Origin: an uncultured Rhizobiaceae group bacterium
Lineage (GTDB): Bacteria; Pseudomonadota; Alphaproteobacteria; Rhizobiales; Rhizobiaceae
DNA length: 64,000 nt
Direction of reading: 5' to 3'
Assembly (NCBI GenBank): GCA_937930845.1
Contig: CALHBJ010000012.1
Location: forward strand, 62,001-126,000
Both the position numbers and the translations under genes were made by a program. Positions 1-8,569 of the stretch are shown one piece after another (position 1 is the first letter of the stretch; every line of letters begins with the position of its first letter). The notes beneath the pieces are model-generated. The model ran no database searches and was not told where the DNA came from. It saw only the letters and a program-made list of their open reading frames with translations.

Positions 1-2
1 TG

Positions 3-374
3 ACCAAATTACAGCGCGAAATGATTGCGGTGGTGGTTTCCAGCATTAATCGGTGTTTCTATTGCCTCACTGCCCACGGAGCCGCAGTGCGCCAGCTCTC
101 CGGCAATCCAAAGCTGGGCGAACAAATGGTGATGAACTATCGCGTTGCTGACCTTCCCCCTGCTGAAATGGCCATGCTCGATTTTGCGGTAAAGTTAACC
201 GAATCGCCGGATCGGATTGTCGAGAACGATCGACAGGCCCTGCGCGATACCGGGTGGACTGATCGGGACATCTGGGACATTTCCAGCGTTGCCGCCTTCT
301 TCAATATGAGCAACCGTGTGGCAGCCGCCACCGACATGCATCCCAACGATGCCTACCATGCCCAGGCGCGGTAG
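3..374 (+). CDS. AhpD / carboxymuconolactone decarboxylase-like protein, 5' truncated
   Basis: This is the C-terminal part of an alkylhydroperoxidase AhpD-like protein; the reading frame is open to the window edge, so the true start lies upstream. The CFYCLTAHG segment near the start is the CxxC...H redox motif of the family, where two cysteines and a histidine support thiol-dependent peroxide reduction. About 123 codons are visible, ending in MHPNDAYHAQAR, a tail typical of the uncharacterised peroxidase-related subgroup. The gene ends 9 bases before the end of a convergent amidotransferase gene. The family is clear; the substrate is not. Confidence 0.8.
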   Translation, partial: TKLQREMIAVVVSSINRCFYCLTAHGAAVRQLSGNPKLGEQMVMNYRVADLPPAEMAMLDFAVKLTESPDRIVENDRQALRDTGWTDRDIWDISSVAAFFNMSNRVAAATDMHPNDAYHAQAR

Positions 375-383
375 AATATCTGT

Positions 384-1139
384 TCACGCCCGCAACAGGG
401 GTGGCTGTTTTGGCGCCATTGCGCTGCGCGTTTCAGCCAGATCATCCGCCGTCCCAATCCAAAGATCGAGAAAGTCATTGAGGAATTTCTTGACCGGTTC
501 GTCATAAAGCAACCGGCCTTCCAGATGTTGAGCGCGGTTTTGCGCCCCCGGTGCGCCCATGCGATGCGCCCCTTTCACACCCCATTTGCACATCATGGCC
601 AGGGTCAGTTCAGTGTGAAACTGAAACCCAAATGCGCGCTCGCCAACCTGAAATGCCTGATTCTCGTAGACCTCACCGGTGGCAAGCCGAACCGCGCCAT
701 CGGGCAAGGTAAACCCTTCCCGGTGCCACTGGTAAATCATCTTGGGCCAATCAAGCAGCGCCTGCCCTTCCGGAGTCGCCTGAAGCGGATAATAGCCAAC
801 CTCCACCTGGTCATCGGGATGGAAATACACATCCCCACCCAGGTGGCGAACCAGTTTTTGTGCCCCCAGGCAAATGCCTAGAAAGGGGCGATTTTCCTTC
901 AGCGGCACAGACAACCAGTCAATTTCCCGGCTGACAAATTCATCAGGGTCATTGGCGCTCATCGGTCCGCCAAACATCACAGCACCGGCGTGCTCATCAA
1001 GCGTATCTGGCAATTCGTCTCCCAGCGGCGGGCGCCGGATATCCAGGTCAAATCCGCGTTCTTCCAGACGCATTCCCACCCGGCCGGGTGTGGAAGTTTC
1101 CTGATGAAGTATGATGAGAACTTTAGGTTTGCTGGTCAT
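384..1139 (-). CDS. Class I glutamine amidotransferase (GMP synthase-like GATase domain protein)
   Basis: A stand-alone triad glutamine amidotransferase of 251 residues. The nucleophile elbow GICLGAQ carries the catalytic Cys, and FQFHTEL carries the His and Glu of the triad. Such proteins release ammonia from glutamine or act as gamma-glutamyl hydrolases; no synthetase domain is attached and the acceptor is unknown. The start at 1139 (MTSKPKVLIILHQ) is chosen because it begins right at the first beta strand and has AAGG just upstream; the longer frame to 1235 adds a non-conserved stretch. The TerB-like gene lies 34 bases upstream on the same strand, so co-transcription is possible. Confidence 0.85.
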   Translation of the reverse strand: MTSKPKVLIILHQETSTPGRVGMRLEERGFDLDIRRPPLGDELPDTLDEHAGAVMFGGPMSANDPDEFVSREIDWLSVPLKENRPFLGICLGAQKLVRHLGGDVYFHPDDQVEVGYYPLQATPEGQALLDWPKMIYQWHREGFTLPDGAVRLATGEVYENQAFQVGERAFGFQFHTELTLAMMCKWGVKGAHRMGAPGAQNRAQHLEGRLLYDEPVKKFLNDFLDLWIGTADDLAETRSAMAPKQPPLLRA

Positions 1140-1173
1140 ATCGCCTTGCTGACAGTTGACATATTTATCGCGA

Positions 1174-1644
1174 TTATTCTTGCCGGGACAAAACCCGCTG
1201 TTTGAGCACCATGCGTTCGCGGCTGCCAATGCCAATCAATTCAGCCACCCGCCAGACCACATTGTCTTCAAACTCATGCAGTTCGCCATCTGCATACACC
1301 ATTTCCCAAAGATCTTCGATCAGCGCGAGCCGCTCTTCTTCGTTCATGTCGCGTTTTAGAATGCTGGTGAACCCGTACAAATCAATCGCATCGCCCTGGG
1401 CCTGGCTTGCCGTTTGCGCCAATTCATCCGCCTCCTGAGGAGACATCTCATAATGCTCGGCAAGAACGGAACGCATTTTTGCCTCTTCCTCCACCGTCAC
1501 TTTGCCATCTGCCGCGATAACGTGAACCATAAGGGCGGCAGCGCAGAGCTTCTTATCAAGCACAGCCGGTTGCGCGTTTGTCGCCGCATCCTCAATGCCA
1601 AAGAAGGATTTGATCTGGTCGAGCATTTTCATTTTTTCTGCCAT
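1174..1644 (-). CDS. TerB-like tellurite resistance / DjlA N-terminal domain protein
   Basis: A 156-residue all-helical protein of the TerB family. Two acidic loops, AADGKVTVEEE and YADGELHEFED, are the paired aspartate/glutamate metal-binding repeats that define the fold. No signal peptide or membrane segment is visible, so it is probably cytoplasmic. Stand-alone TerB proteins are common in alphaproteobacteria and rarely linked to tellurite resistance; no terC, terD or terZ gene is nearby, so a stress or metal-sensing role is only a guess. The start at 1644 (MAEKMKMLDQIKSFFG) is preferred over a frame opening at 1686 whose first 14 residues look non-coding. Confidence 0.8.
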   Translation of the reverse strand: MAEKMKMLDQIKSFFGIEDAATNAQPAVLDKKLCAAALMVHVIAADGKVTVEEEAKMRSVLAEHYEMSPQEADELAQTASQAQGDAIDLYGFTSILKRDMNEEERLALIEDLWEMVYADGELHEFEDNVVWRVAELIGIGSRERMVLKQRVLSRQE

Positions 1645-1777
1645 TACAATTTGGCCGAACCATAACCGCTTGCAGCAGGGATTCAACGGGGTGGCTTTTC
1701 ACAATGTTACATAACGTGTGGAATTTATTGCCAACACATGAAATGCTCGCCCCAAGTACCAGCCGGAATAAACCAAG

Positions 1778-3178
1778 ATGACCGATATTACTGCGACACC
1801 CGCACCTGTTTCCAAACGCGGCATTTGGGGGTGGATGATGTTTGACTGGGCCGCACAGCCCTTTTTCACAGTTGTCACCACGTTCATTTTTGGCCCCTAT
1901 GTAGCTTCCCGCATGATCGCAGACCCGGAAGCAGGTCAAACCGCATGGGCCTTTGGCATTGCGATTGCAGGAATTTTTATTGCGATCCTGTCACCAATTC
2001 TTGGCTCCATCGCCGATAAGACCGGCCCACGCAAACCGTGGATCATCTTTTTTGCCGCCATCAAGATCACAGCACTTGTGTTGTTGTGGTTCGCCGCTCC
2101 CGGATCAAATATCATGTGGGTATTGGGAGCGTTCATACTGGCAACTGTGGCGGCAGAATTCTCCATCGTCTTCAACGATTCCATGATGCCCTCACTTGTT
2201 TCCAGCGAACAGTCCGGTTGGGTTTCCAATGTTGCCTGGGGGATGGGCTATCTTGGCGGCATGATCGTATTGATCATTGTCCTGCTTTTCCTGGCAACCA
2301 ATGCAGAAACCGGCCTTACCCTGTTGGGCAATGAGCCCCTGTTTGGTCTTGACCCGGCCCAGGCAGAGGGGGATCGGGCAACTGGGCCTCTTGCCGGCCT
2401 GTGGTATTTCATTTTCATCCTGCCCATGCTGTTTTTCACACCTGACCGGGGCCAAAGGGCGAAATCTCTTGGGGCAGCCGTTCAAAGCGGCCTGTCAGAA
2501 TTGCGCCACACCATTATCAAGGCACGCGAACGCGCGGGCATATTCCGCTTCTTGATTGCACGCATGATTTTTCAAGATGGCGTCAACGCGCTCATTGCGC
2601 TGGGCGGTACATTCGCCGCGGGCATGTTTGCGTGGAAAATTATCGAATTGGGCATATTCGGCATCATGCTCAATGTGGTGGCCATTCCCGCCTGTTTGAT
2701 TGCCGCCCGTCTTGACAAAGTACTGGGATCAAAAAAACTGATTATTTTGTCGATCCTGTTTTTGATCACCGCAACAATTGGCATTGTCTCAACCACACCC
2801 ACTTCGACTTTTTTCGGCCTGTTACAATTCGCACCGGCCATCAGCGATGACCTGTTCGCATCGGGCGCTGAACGGGCTTACATCGTTTATGGTTGTCTGA
2901 TCGGCGCTGCATTTGGGCCGGTTCAGGCCTCATCACGCTCTTATCTGGCGCGCAGCGTACACCCATCAGAGGCAGGACAATATTTTGGCCTCTATGCGTT
3001 TACCGGGCGAGCCACATCTTTCCTTGCCCCAGCAAGCGTGGGCGCTGTTACCTGGGCAACCGGGTCAGCCACCTTGGGCATGGCGACCATTTTGATCTTC
3101 TTTGTGATCGGACTGGCAATCCTGTGGGGCACGCCCTATCCGGCAAGTGATCCCAAATCAGCTAAGGTTTCTGCCTGA
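1778..3178 (+). CDS. MFS transporter, UMF1 / Atg22-like family
   Basis: A 466-residue integral membrane protein with about 12 hydrophobic segments. The N-terminal GWMMFDWAAQPFFTVV is the hallmark of the UMF1 (unknown major facilitator 1) family, related to the yeast vacuolar effluxer Atg22, and the ADKTGPRKPW loop between helices 2 and 3 is the MFS signature. Bacterial members are thought to export small molecules such as amino acids, but substrates are mostly unproven. It is a lone gene: the TerB-like gene diverges upstream and purH converges 8 bases downstream. Confidence 0.88.
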   Translation: MTDITATPAPVSKRGIWGWMMFDWAAQPFFTVVTTFIFGPYVASRMIADPEAGQTAWAFGIAIAGIFIAILSPILGSIADKTGPRKPWIIFFAAIKITALVLLWFAAPGSNIMWVLGAFILATVAAEFSIVFNDSMMPSLVSSEQSGWVSNVAWGMGYLGGMIVLIIVLLFLATNAETGLTLLGNEPLFGLDPAQAEGDRATGPLAGLWYFIFILPMLFFTPDRGQRAKSLGAAVQSGLSELRHTIIKARERAGIFRFLIARMIFQDGVNALIALGGTFAAGMFAWKIIELGIFGIMLNVVAIPACLIAARLDKVLGSKKLIILSILFLITATIGIVSTTPTSTFFGLLQFAPAISDDLFASGAERAYIVYGCLIGAAFGPVQASSRSYLARSVHPSEAGQYFGLYAFTGRATSFLAPASVGAVTWATGSATLGMATILIFFVIGLAILWGTPYPASDPKSAKVSA

Positions 3179-3186
3179 ACTTAAAA

Positions 3187-4803
3187 CTAATGGCGAAAGT
3201 GCCGCATTCCAGTGAACACCATGGCAAGGCCGGCCTCATCAGCCGCAGCAATAACCTCTTCATCACGCATGGAACCGCCCGGCTGGATTACCGCAGATGC
3301 CCCGGCCTCTGCGGCTGACAGCAGCCCGTCGGCAAAGGGGAAAAACGCATCAGATGCCACGACAGAATTTCTTGTACGCGGTTCGGACCAACCTGCGGCC
3401 TGCGCTGCATCAATTGCCTTTCGTGCAGCAATCCGAGACGAGTCAACCCGGCTCATCTGCCCGGCACCAATGCCAACAGTGACGCCGTCTCTCACATAGA
3501 CAATTGCATTGGATTTCACATGTTTCGCCACGCAGAAGGCAAAACGCATATCGGCAATTTCAGTGTCTGTTGGCTGGCGTTTGGTAACGGTTTTCAGTTC
3601 AAGATCATCTACATTGCCCGCATCGCGATTTTGAACCAACAGGCCACCGGCAACCGTCTTTGCAGCAATTCCAGCGCCTCTTGGGTCGGCCAGTCCATCA
3701 CTTAACAGCAATCGCAGGTTTTTCTTGCCCGACAATATTTCCAACGCCTCATCATCGGCATCAGGCGCGATGATCACCTCGGTAAAAATCTCCACCATGG
3801 CACGGGCAGCAGCGCCATCCAGTGTGGAATTGAGTGCGATTATGCCGCCGAACGCCGATACCGGGTCACAGGTCAGCGCATTGCGATAGGCTTGTTCCAT
3901 TGTATCACCACGGGCCACGCCGCAAGGATTGGCATGTTTGATAATGGCAACCGCCGGCCCCTGTTCAGGATCGAACTCACTGACCAATTCAAAGGCTGCA
4001 TCGGTATCGTTGAGATTGTTGTAAGAGAGCTGTTTGCCCTGTATTTGGCGCGCCGATACCACTCCGGGACGGGTATCCCCGGTTGTATATAACGAGGCCT
4101 TTTGATGTGGGTTCTCCCCATATCGCATGACCTGCTTCAATGGACCCCCAACTGTAACAGCAGGCGGTGTATCAACGGCAAACTGACCGGCCATCCAGTT
4201 GGAAATTGCCGCATCATAGGCGGCCGTGCGCGCAAATGTTGCCTGTGCCAACCGCTGGCGCGTGGCCAGATTTGTTGATCCATTGTTGGATGTAAATTCC
4301 ACCAGAAATGCCTCATAATCATCGGCGCTGGTCAGCACACTGACATAGGCATGATTTTTGGCTGCCGCCCGCAACATGGCCGGGCCGCCAATATCGATAT
4401 TCTCAATCACTTCATCGGCCGCACTGCCCGCCGCAACCACCGCTTCAAACGGATAAAGATTGACGACCAGCAGATCGATCCCGCCAATCCCGTGGGCTTC
4501 CATCGCCGCCACGTGATCAGGTGCCCCGCGAATGGCCAGCAATCCGCCATGGACTGCCGGGTGCAGGGTTTTAACGCGCCCATCCATAATTTCAGGAAAA
4601 CCGGTCACATCAGAAACATCTGTCACATCAAGGCCCGCATCTTTGAGCGCCTTCGAAGTGCCCCCCGTGGACAGGAGTTCCACATTTTGTGCCGCAAGTG
4701 CCTTGGCCAATTCGACAATGCCGGTCTTGTCAAAAACCGACAGCAATGCCCGGCGCACAGGGACCTGGTCTGGAGCAGGAATAGAGCGGGAGGAAATGGC
4801 CAT
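3187..4803 (-). CDS. purH: Bifunctional AICAR formyltransferase / IMP cyclohydrolase
   Basis: PurH catalyses the last two steps of de novo purine synthesis: formylation of AICAR with 10-formyltetrahydrofolate, then closure to IMP. The 538 residues begin with the cyclohydrolase (MGS-like) domain ([28 protein letters not shown]) and continue into the transformylase half ([37 protein letters not shown]-type strand). The start at 4803 ([11 protein letters not shown]) has AAGAGA upstream and gives the usual family length of about 530; the frame stays open to 5169, but that extension is antisense to tsaD. tsaD diverges from it. Confidence 0.97.
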   Translation of the reverse strand: MAISSRSIPAPDQVPVRRALLSVFDKTGIVELAKALAAQNVELLSTGGTSKALKDAGLDVTDVSDVTGFPEIMDGRVKTLHPAVHGGLLAIRGAPDHVAAMEAHGIGGIDLLVVNLYPFEAVVAAGSAADEVIENIDIGGPAMLRAAAKNHAYVSVLTSADDYEAFLVEFTSNNGSTNLATRQRLAQATFARTAAYDAAISNWMAGQFAVDTPPAVTVGGPLKQVMRYGENPHQKASLYTTGDTRPGVVSARQIQGKQLSYNNLNDTDAAFELVSEFDPEQGPAVAIIKHANPCGVARGDTMEQAYRNALTCDPVSAFGGIIALNSTLDGAAARAMVEIFTEVIIAPDADDEALEILSGKKNLRLLLSDGLADPRGAGIAAKTVAGGLLVQNRDAGNVDDLELKTVTKRQPTDTEIADMRFAFCVAKHVKSNAIVYVRDGVTVGIGAGQMSRVDSSRIAARKAIDAAQAAGWSEPRTRNSVVASDAFFPFADGLLSAAEAGASAVIQPGGSMRDEEVIAAADEAGLAMVFTGMRHFRH

Positions 4804-4998
4804 GGTGTTCTCTTGCATTGCAGCCTGGTGATCCAGCCCAAATGGCCTGAACAGCACAGAAGCGAAATTACGAATGATCGTTTCATCGCGCGATGGACCG
4901 TTTTCGTCCAGCCCCATGTGTAGTTGTTCCCCTGATTGTCCCGCAATTATGCGCAAGAAACCTTGGCGCATGTCCCCAATGTGGCGTAGAGGAAGCCC

Positions 4999-6090
4999 AT
5001 GAAATTTCTTGGCATTGAAACCAGCTGTGACGAAACAGCCGCCGCGATTGTCGCCACTGGTGCTAAATCGCAGGGGCCAGGTAAAATACACGCGAATGTG
5101 GTGCACAGCCAGATTGAAGACCACGCCGCCTTTGGCGGAGTTGTTCCTGAGATCGCGGCCCGCGCCCATGTGGAAGCGCTGGATGGCATTATTTCATCGG
5201 CACTGAATCAGGCAGGCGTTGCCCTAAAGGATCTTGATGGCATTGCTGTCACCTCTGGACCTGGCCTTGCGGGCGGATTGATCGTCGGCACAATGACCGC
5301 CCGTGCGCTGGCCGCTGTCCACGACAAACCTCTCTACACAATCAATCATCTGGAAGGCCATGCGCTCACGGCACGGCTGACCGATGGCTGCGCATTTCCC
5401 TATCTTTTGCTTTTGGTTTCGGGTGGACATACGCAAATTTTGCTGGTGCGCGGTGTCAACAATTATGAACGCTGGGCCACCACCATAGATGATGCACTTG
5501 GCGAAGCTTTCGACAAAACGGCCAAACTGCTGGGCTTGCCCTATCCCGGTGGGCCCCAGGTTGAAAAAGCCGCCCTTTCAGGAGACCCTAAATATCACCG
5601 ATTTCCCCGGCCACTTTCCGGGCGCGAAACACTGGACATGTCTTTTTCCGGATTGAAAACAGCTGTGCGAAAGGCGGCGCTTGAGGCTAAAACCCTTGAT
5701 AGTCAGATGATCAGCCATATTTGCGCTGGCTTTCAGGCTGCTGTGACCGATGTGCTCACCGACCGGCTATCACGATCCTTCGACCGGTTCGAACAGATGT
5801 TTGAAACGGCCCCCACTCTCATTGCCGCTGGCGGTGTGGCAGCCAACGCCCAATTGCGTACTGCACTTTCAAGCCTGTGCCAGAAACGAGATGCCCGCTG
5901 GATCGCACCGCCAATGGAATTATGCACGGACAATGCAGCGATGATTGCCTGGGCCGGGTTGGAGCGGCATCGACTGAACATCGACCACAAAGACGAAGGC
6001 ATTCGACCGCGCTGGCCGCTGGACCAATCTGCTGCCGCACAACCCGGCGCACGCCCCTTTGGTGCCGGGCGCAAAGGGGCCAAAGCATGA
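4999..6090 (+). CDS. tsaD: tRNA N6-adenosine threonylcarbamoyltransferase
   Basis: TsaD transfers threonylcarbamoyl to A37 of ANN-decoding tRNAs (t6A), working with TsaB, TsaC and TsaE. The 363-residue protein opens with the ASKHA motif [15 protein letters not shown]117 and H121 in NHLEGH are the metal ligands. [10 protein letters not shown] and [12 protein letters not shown] are further family signatures. AGGA precedes the ATG. Its stop codon overlaps the gpsA start (ATGA), so the two are translationally coupled, a common pairing in alphaproteobacteria. The tail after SAAAQPG is variable and not conserved. Confidence 0.97.
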   Translation: MKFLGIETSCDETAAAIVATGAKSQGPGKIHANVVHSQIEDHAAFGGVVPEIAARAHVEALDGIISSALNQAGVALKDLDGIAVTSGPGLAGGLIVGTMTARALAAVHDKPLYTINHLEGHALTARLTDGCAFPYLLLLVSGGHTQILLVRGVNNYERWATTIDDALGEAFDKTAKLLGLPYPGGPQVEKAALSGDPKYHRFPRPLSGRETLDMSFSGLKTAVRKAALEAKTLDSQMISHICAGFQAAVTDVLTDRLSRSFDRFEQMFETAPTLIAAGGVAANAQLRTALSSLCQKRDARWIAPPMELCTDNAAMIAWAGLERHRLNIDHKDEGIRPRWPLDQSAAAQPGARPFGAGRKGAKA

Positions 6091-7085
6091 CTGCAATTTC
6101 CAAAGACTCAAAAATCTGCGTACTCGGCGGCGGTGCCTGGGGAACAGCCCTGGCAAACAGCCTCGCCCTGCGCGACGGACAAGTGCTGCAATGGTGCCGT
6201 AGCCAAGAGACCGTCGATGAAATCAACAACAGCTGCACCAATTCAAAATATCTTGGCGAAATAATTCTCTCAGAAAATCTCTTGGCAACGACCGATATAG
6301 CCAGCGCCTGTAAAGCAGACATTCTTTTATGCGTGACCCCTGCTCAAAGTTTTGCGGCTTTGGCCACCCAGATTGTGCACAATGCTAGCGCTGATCGGCA
6401 CGTGGTGCTTTGCGCAAAAGGCATTGACCAGGCCAGCGGCAAACTGCTGCACGAAATTGCGCTTGAACATTTCGATCCAAAAAACATTTCCGTCCTCTCC
6501 GGCCCCAGCTTCGCCCATGACGTTGCCCGTGGCCTGCCAACAGCCATCAGTTGTGCATCTGCTTCAATGACCATTGCCCACAGTCTGGCCACCCGCGTGT
6601 CGAGCCCAACCTTGCGCCTTTATGCCAGTGATGATGTCACCGGCGTTGAAGCCGGTGGAGCACTTAAAAACATTATGGCGCTGGCTGTTGGCGCGGCGCG
6701 CGGACTGGAATTGGGAGCCAGCGCGGAGGCTGCCCTTATTGCCCGCGGTTTTGCAGAAATGCAGCGCCTTGCCGTGGCCATGGGTGGTCGGGCGGAAACG
6801 CTCACCGGCCTGTCCGGGCTAGGCGATCTGGTGCTCACCTGTTCGTCCCCACAATCGCGAAATTTTGCCTACGGAATTGCATTGGCCAAAAACACGGTCA
6901 GTCCGTCAATGCCACTTGCAGAGGGTGTGCATTCGGCACAACAGGCGGTTCATCTGGCCGCCCGCCACGCAATTGACGCACCCATATTGGCAACAGTGAA
7001 AGCTGTGTTGGACAAAGACATCACCGCCCAACAGGCGGTTGAAAAACTGCTGTCGCGCCCCTTGCGCGGTGAAACGACATCTTGA
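6087..7085 (+). CDS. gpsA: NAD(P)-dependent glycerol-3-phosphate dehydrogenase
   Basis: GpsA reduces dihydroxyacetone phosphate to sn-glycerol-3-phosphate, the backbone for membrane phospholipids. The 332-residue protein starts [23 protein letters not shown], with the Rossmann GxGxxG loop, and contains the family core [17 protein letters not shown] (substrate lysine) and [13 protein letters not shown]. The start at 6087 is fixed by the ATGA overlap with tsaD and by the position of the Rossmann strand; an open frame reaches back to 5877 but lies inside tsaD. Confidence 0.96.
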   Translation: MTAISKDSKICVLGGGAWGTALANSLALRDGQVLQWCRSQETVDEINNSCTNSKYLGEIILSENLLATTDIASACKADILLCVTPAQSFAALATQIVHNASADRHVVLCAKGIDQASGKLLHEIALEHFDPKNISVLSGPSFAHDVARGLPTAISCASASMTIAHSLATRVSSPTLRLYASDDVTGVEAGGALKNIMALAVGAARGLELGASAEAALIARGFAEMQRLAVAMGGRAETLTGLSGLGDLVLTCSSPQSRNFAYGIALAKNTVSPSMPLAEGVHSAQQAVHLAARHAIDAPILATVKAVLDKDITAQQAVEKLLSRPLRGETTS

Positions 7086-7147
7086 CCAAGAGCGGCAGAA
7101 CGCGCCACAAACATCTCACTTAATCCAACCTGCCAGGCGGACCCAAA

Positions 7148-7585
7148 ATGCAATATTGGCTGTTTAAATCCGAACCCTTCAAATGGTCCTGGGACCAGCA
7201 GAAAACCAAAGGGGCAGTGGGTGAAGAATGGGACGGGATACGCAACTATCAGGCCCGCAACAACATGCGCATGATGGAATTGGGAGATCGTGCATTTTTC
7301 TATCATTCCAACGAAGGCCTAAATGTCGTCGGCATTGCCGAAGTCAATAAATTGTCCGCGCCGGATTCCACCACCGACGACGAGCGCTGGGATTGCGTTC
7401 ACATCCGCGCCCTTGCCGATGTGCCAAATCCGGTGAGCCTGAAAGACGTGAAGGCCAATCCGGCCCTGGCCGACATGGCATTAGTCACGTCCATGCGCCT
7501 GTCTGTTCAGCCCGTTAAAGAAGACGAGTGGATTGAAGTATGTCGCATGGGCGGCGTCGACCCCCACACGCTCAAGCCGGTCTAA
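7148..7585 (+). CDS. EVE domain-containing protein
   Basis: A 145-residue single-domain EVE (PUA-like) protein. MQYWLFKSEPFKWSW, WDGIRNYQARNNMR and GDRAFFYHSNE are characteristic of the thymocyte nuclear protein 1 / EVE family, which forms a barrel with an aromatic pocket for modified bases (for example 5-methylcytosine or modified RNA bases). It lies 62 bases after gpsA on the same strand and may be cotranscribed. The fold assignment is firm; the ligand and biological role are unknown here. Confidence 0.9.
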   Translation: MQYWLFKSEPFKWSWDQQKTKGAVGEEWDGIRNYQARNNMRMMELGDRAFFYHSNEGLNVVGIAEVNKLSAPDSTTDDERWDCVHIRALADVPNPVSLKDVKANPALADMALVTSMRLSVQPVKEDEWIEVCRMGGVDPHTLKPV

Positions 7586-7594
7586 ATTCGCCAG

Positions 7595-8377
7595 CTACTT
7601 TGCCTTGAGCAGGGCCACTTCTTTGCGTAGCTCACGAAGTTCCTTGAGGATCATCGTCGTTTCATCATGCAACTGGCTGCGATCGGCCGCAGCGGTTTGA
7701 TCGTGTTCGGCCTGCATGGCGGAAACGATAATACCGATAAACAGGTTTAACACCGTGAAGGTGGTCGACATAATGAAGGGAATAAAGAACGCCCACGCAT
7801 AGGGGAAACGCTCCATCACCGGGCGTACAATACCCATTGACCAGCTTTCAAGCGTCATGATTTGAAACAGCGAATAGGCTGAAGCACCCAAAGTGCCAAA
7901 CCATTGTGGAAACGCTTCGCCAAAAAGCTGAGCTGCCATCACCGCGAATACATAAAATACCAACAGCATCAAAACGACGATTGATCCCATGCCTGGCAAT
8001 GCCGTGACCAGACCGGTTACCACCCCACGCAGGGACGGGATGACCGACAATAATCGTAAAATTCGCAACACACGAAACGCGCGCAGCACAGCAAATCCCG
8101 CCGATGCCGGAATCAACGCGATGCCCACAACGATGAAATCAAACACCCGCCAACCATCGTGGAAAAAGCGAGTGCGGTGAACGAAAAACCGCATCAACAA
8201 TTCAATGACGAAAATCACCAAAATGATTTGGTCCAAAAACAATAAAACCGGCCCGACGGTGGACATCACCGTCTCGCTTGTTTCCAGTCCCAATATGATC
8301 GCATTGATGATGACCAATCCAATGATGGCATATTCAAAACGGCGGCTGGATATCAGGCTGGCAATCTGCTCGCGCAT
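7595..8377 (-). CDS. Bacterial voltage-gated sodium channel (NavAb / NaChBac family)
   Basis: A 260-residue six-helix ion channel subunit expected to form a homotetramer. The arginine-rich S4 voltage sensor is VLRAFRVLRILRLLS; the pore-loop filter is T175-L176-E177-S178-W179-S180, followed by MGIVRPVMERFPYAW, nearly identical to NavAb, including its numbering as I recall it. The C-terminal ELRELRKEVALLKAK segment is the cytoplasmic four-helix coiled coil of BacNav channels. The start at 8377 (MREQIASLISSRRFE) begins just before S1; the longer open frame is antisense to the peptidase gene. Known members conduct Na+ and serve motility, chemotaxis or pH balance in marine and alkaliphilic bacteria. 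Confidence 0.93.
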   Translation of the reverse strand: MREQIASLISSRRFEYAIIGLVIINAIILGLETSETVMSTVGPVLLFLDQIILVIFVIELLMRFFVHRTRFFHDGWRVFDFIVVGIALIPASAGFAVLRAFRVLRILRLLSVIPSLRGVVTGLVTALPGMGSIVVLMLLVFYVFAVMAAQLFGEAFPQWFGTLGASAYSLFQIMTLESWSMGIVRPVMERFPYAWAFFIPFIMSTTFTVLNLFIGIIVSAMQAEHDQTAAADRSQLHDETTMILKELRELRKEVALLKAK

Positions 8378-8569
8378 GGAAGTTCCCAAAATAAAAAGGT
8401 GTGGAATTGCAATCTGCGACCTGAAATAGGGACTGCTCGCGCAAATGTCAGCAGGGTTCATCAAACCAAGTGGATTTTTAATACCACGCGACGATGCGCC
8501 CATCTTGCACAGCCCGATTGAGACCGCCATATCTCCCCCTGGTATTGCAAACGCACAGGCAGAAAAACG

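Noticed and set aside
4804-5169. N-terminal extension of purH by 122 codons
   Set aside because: Antisense to tsaD and not conserved in PurH; the ATG at 4803 has a ribosome site and gives normal length.
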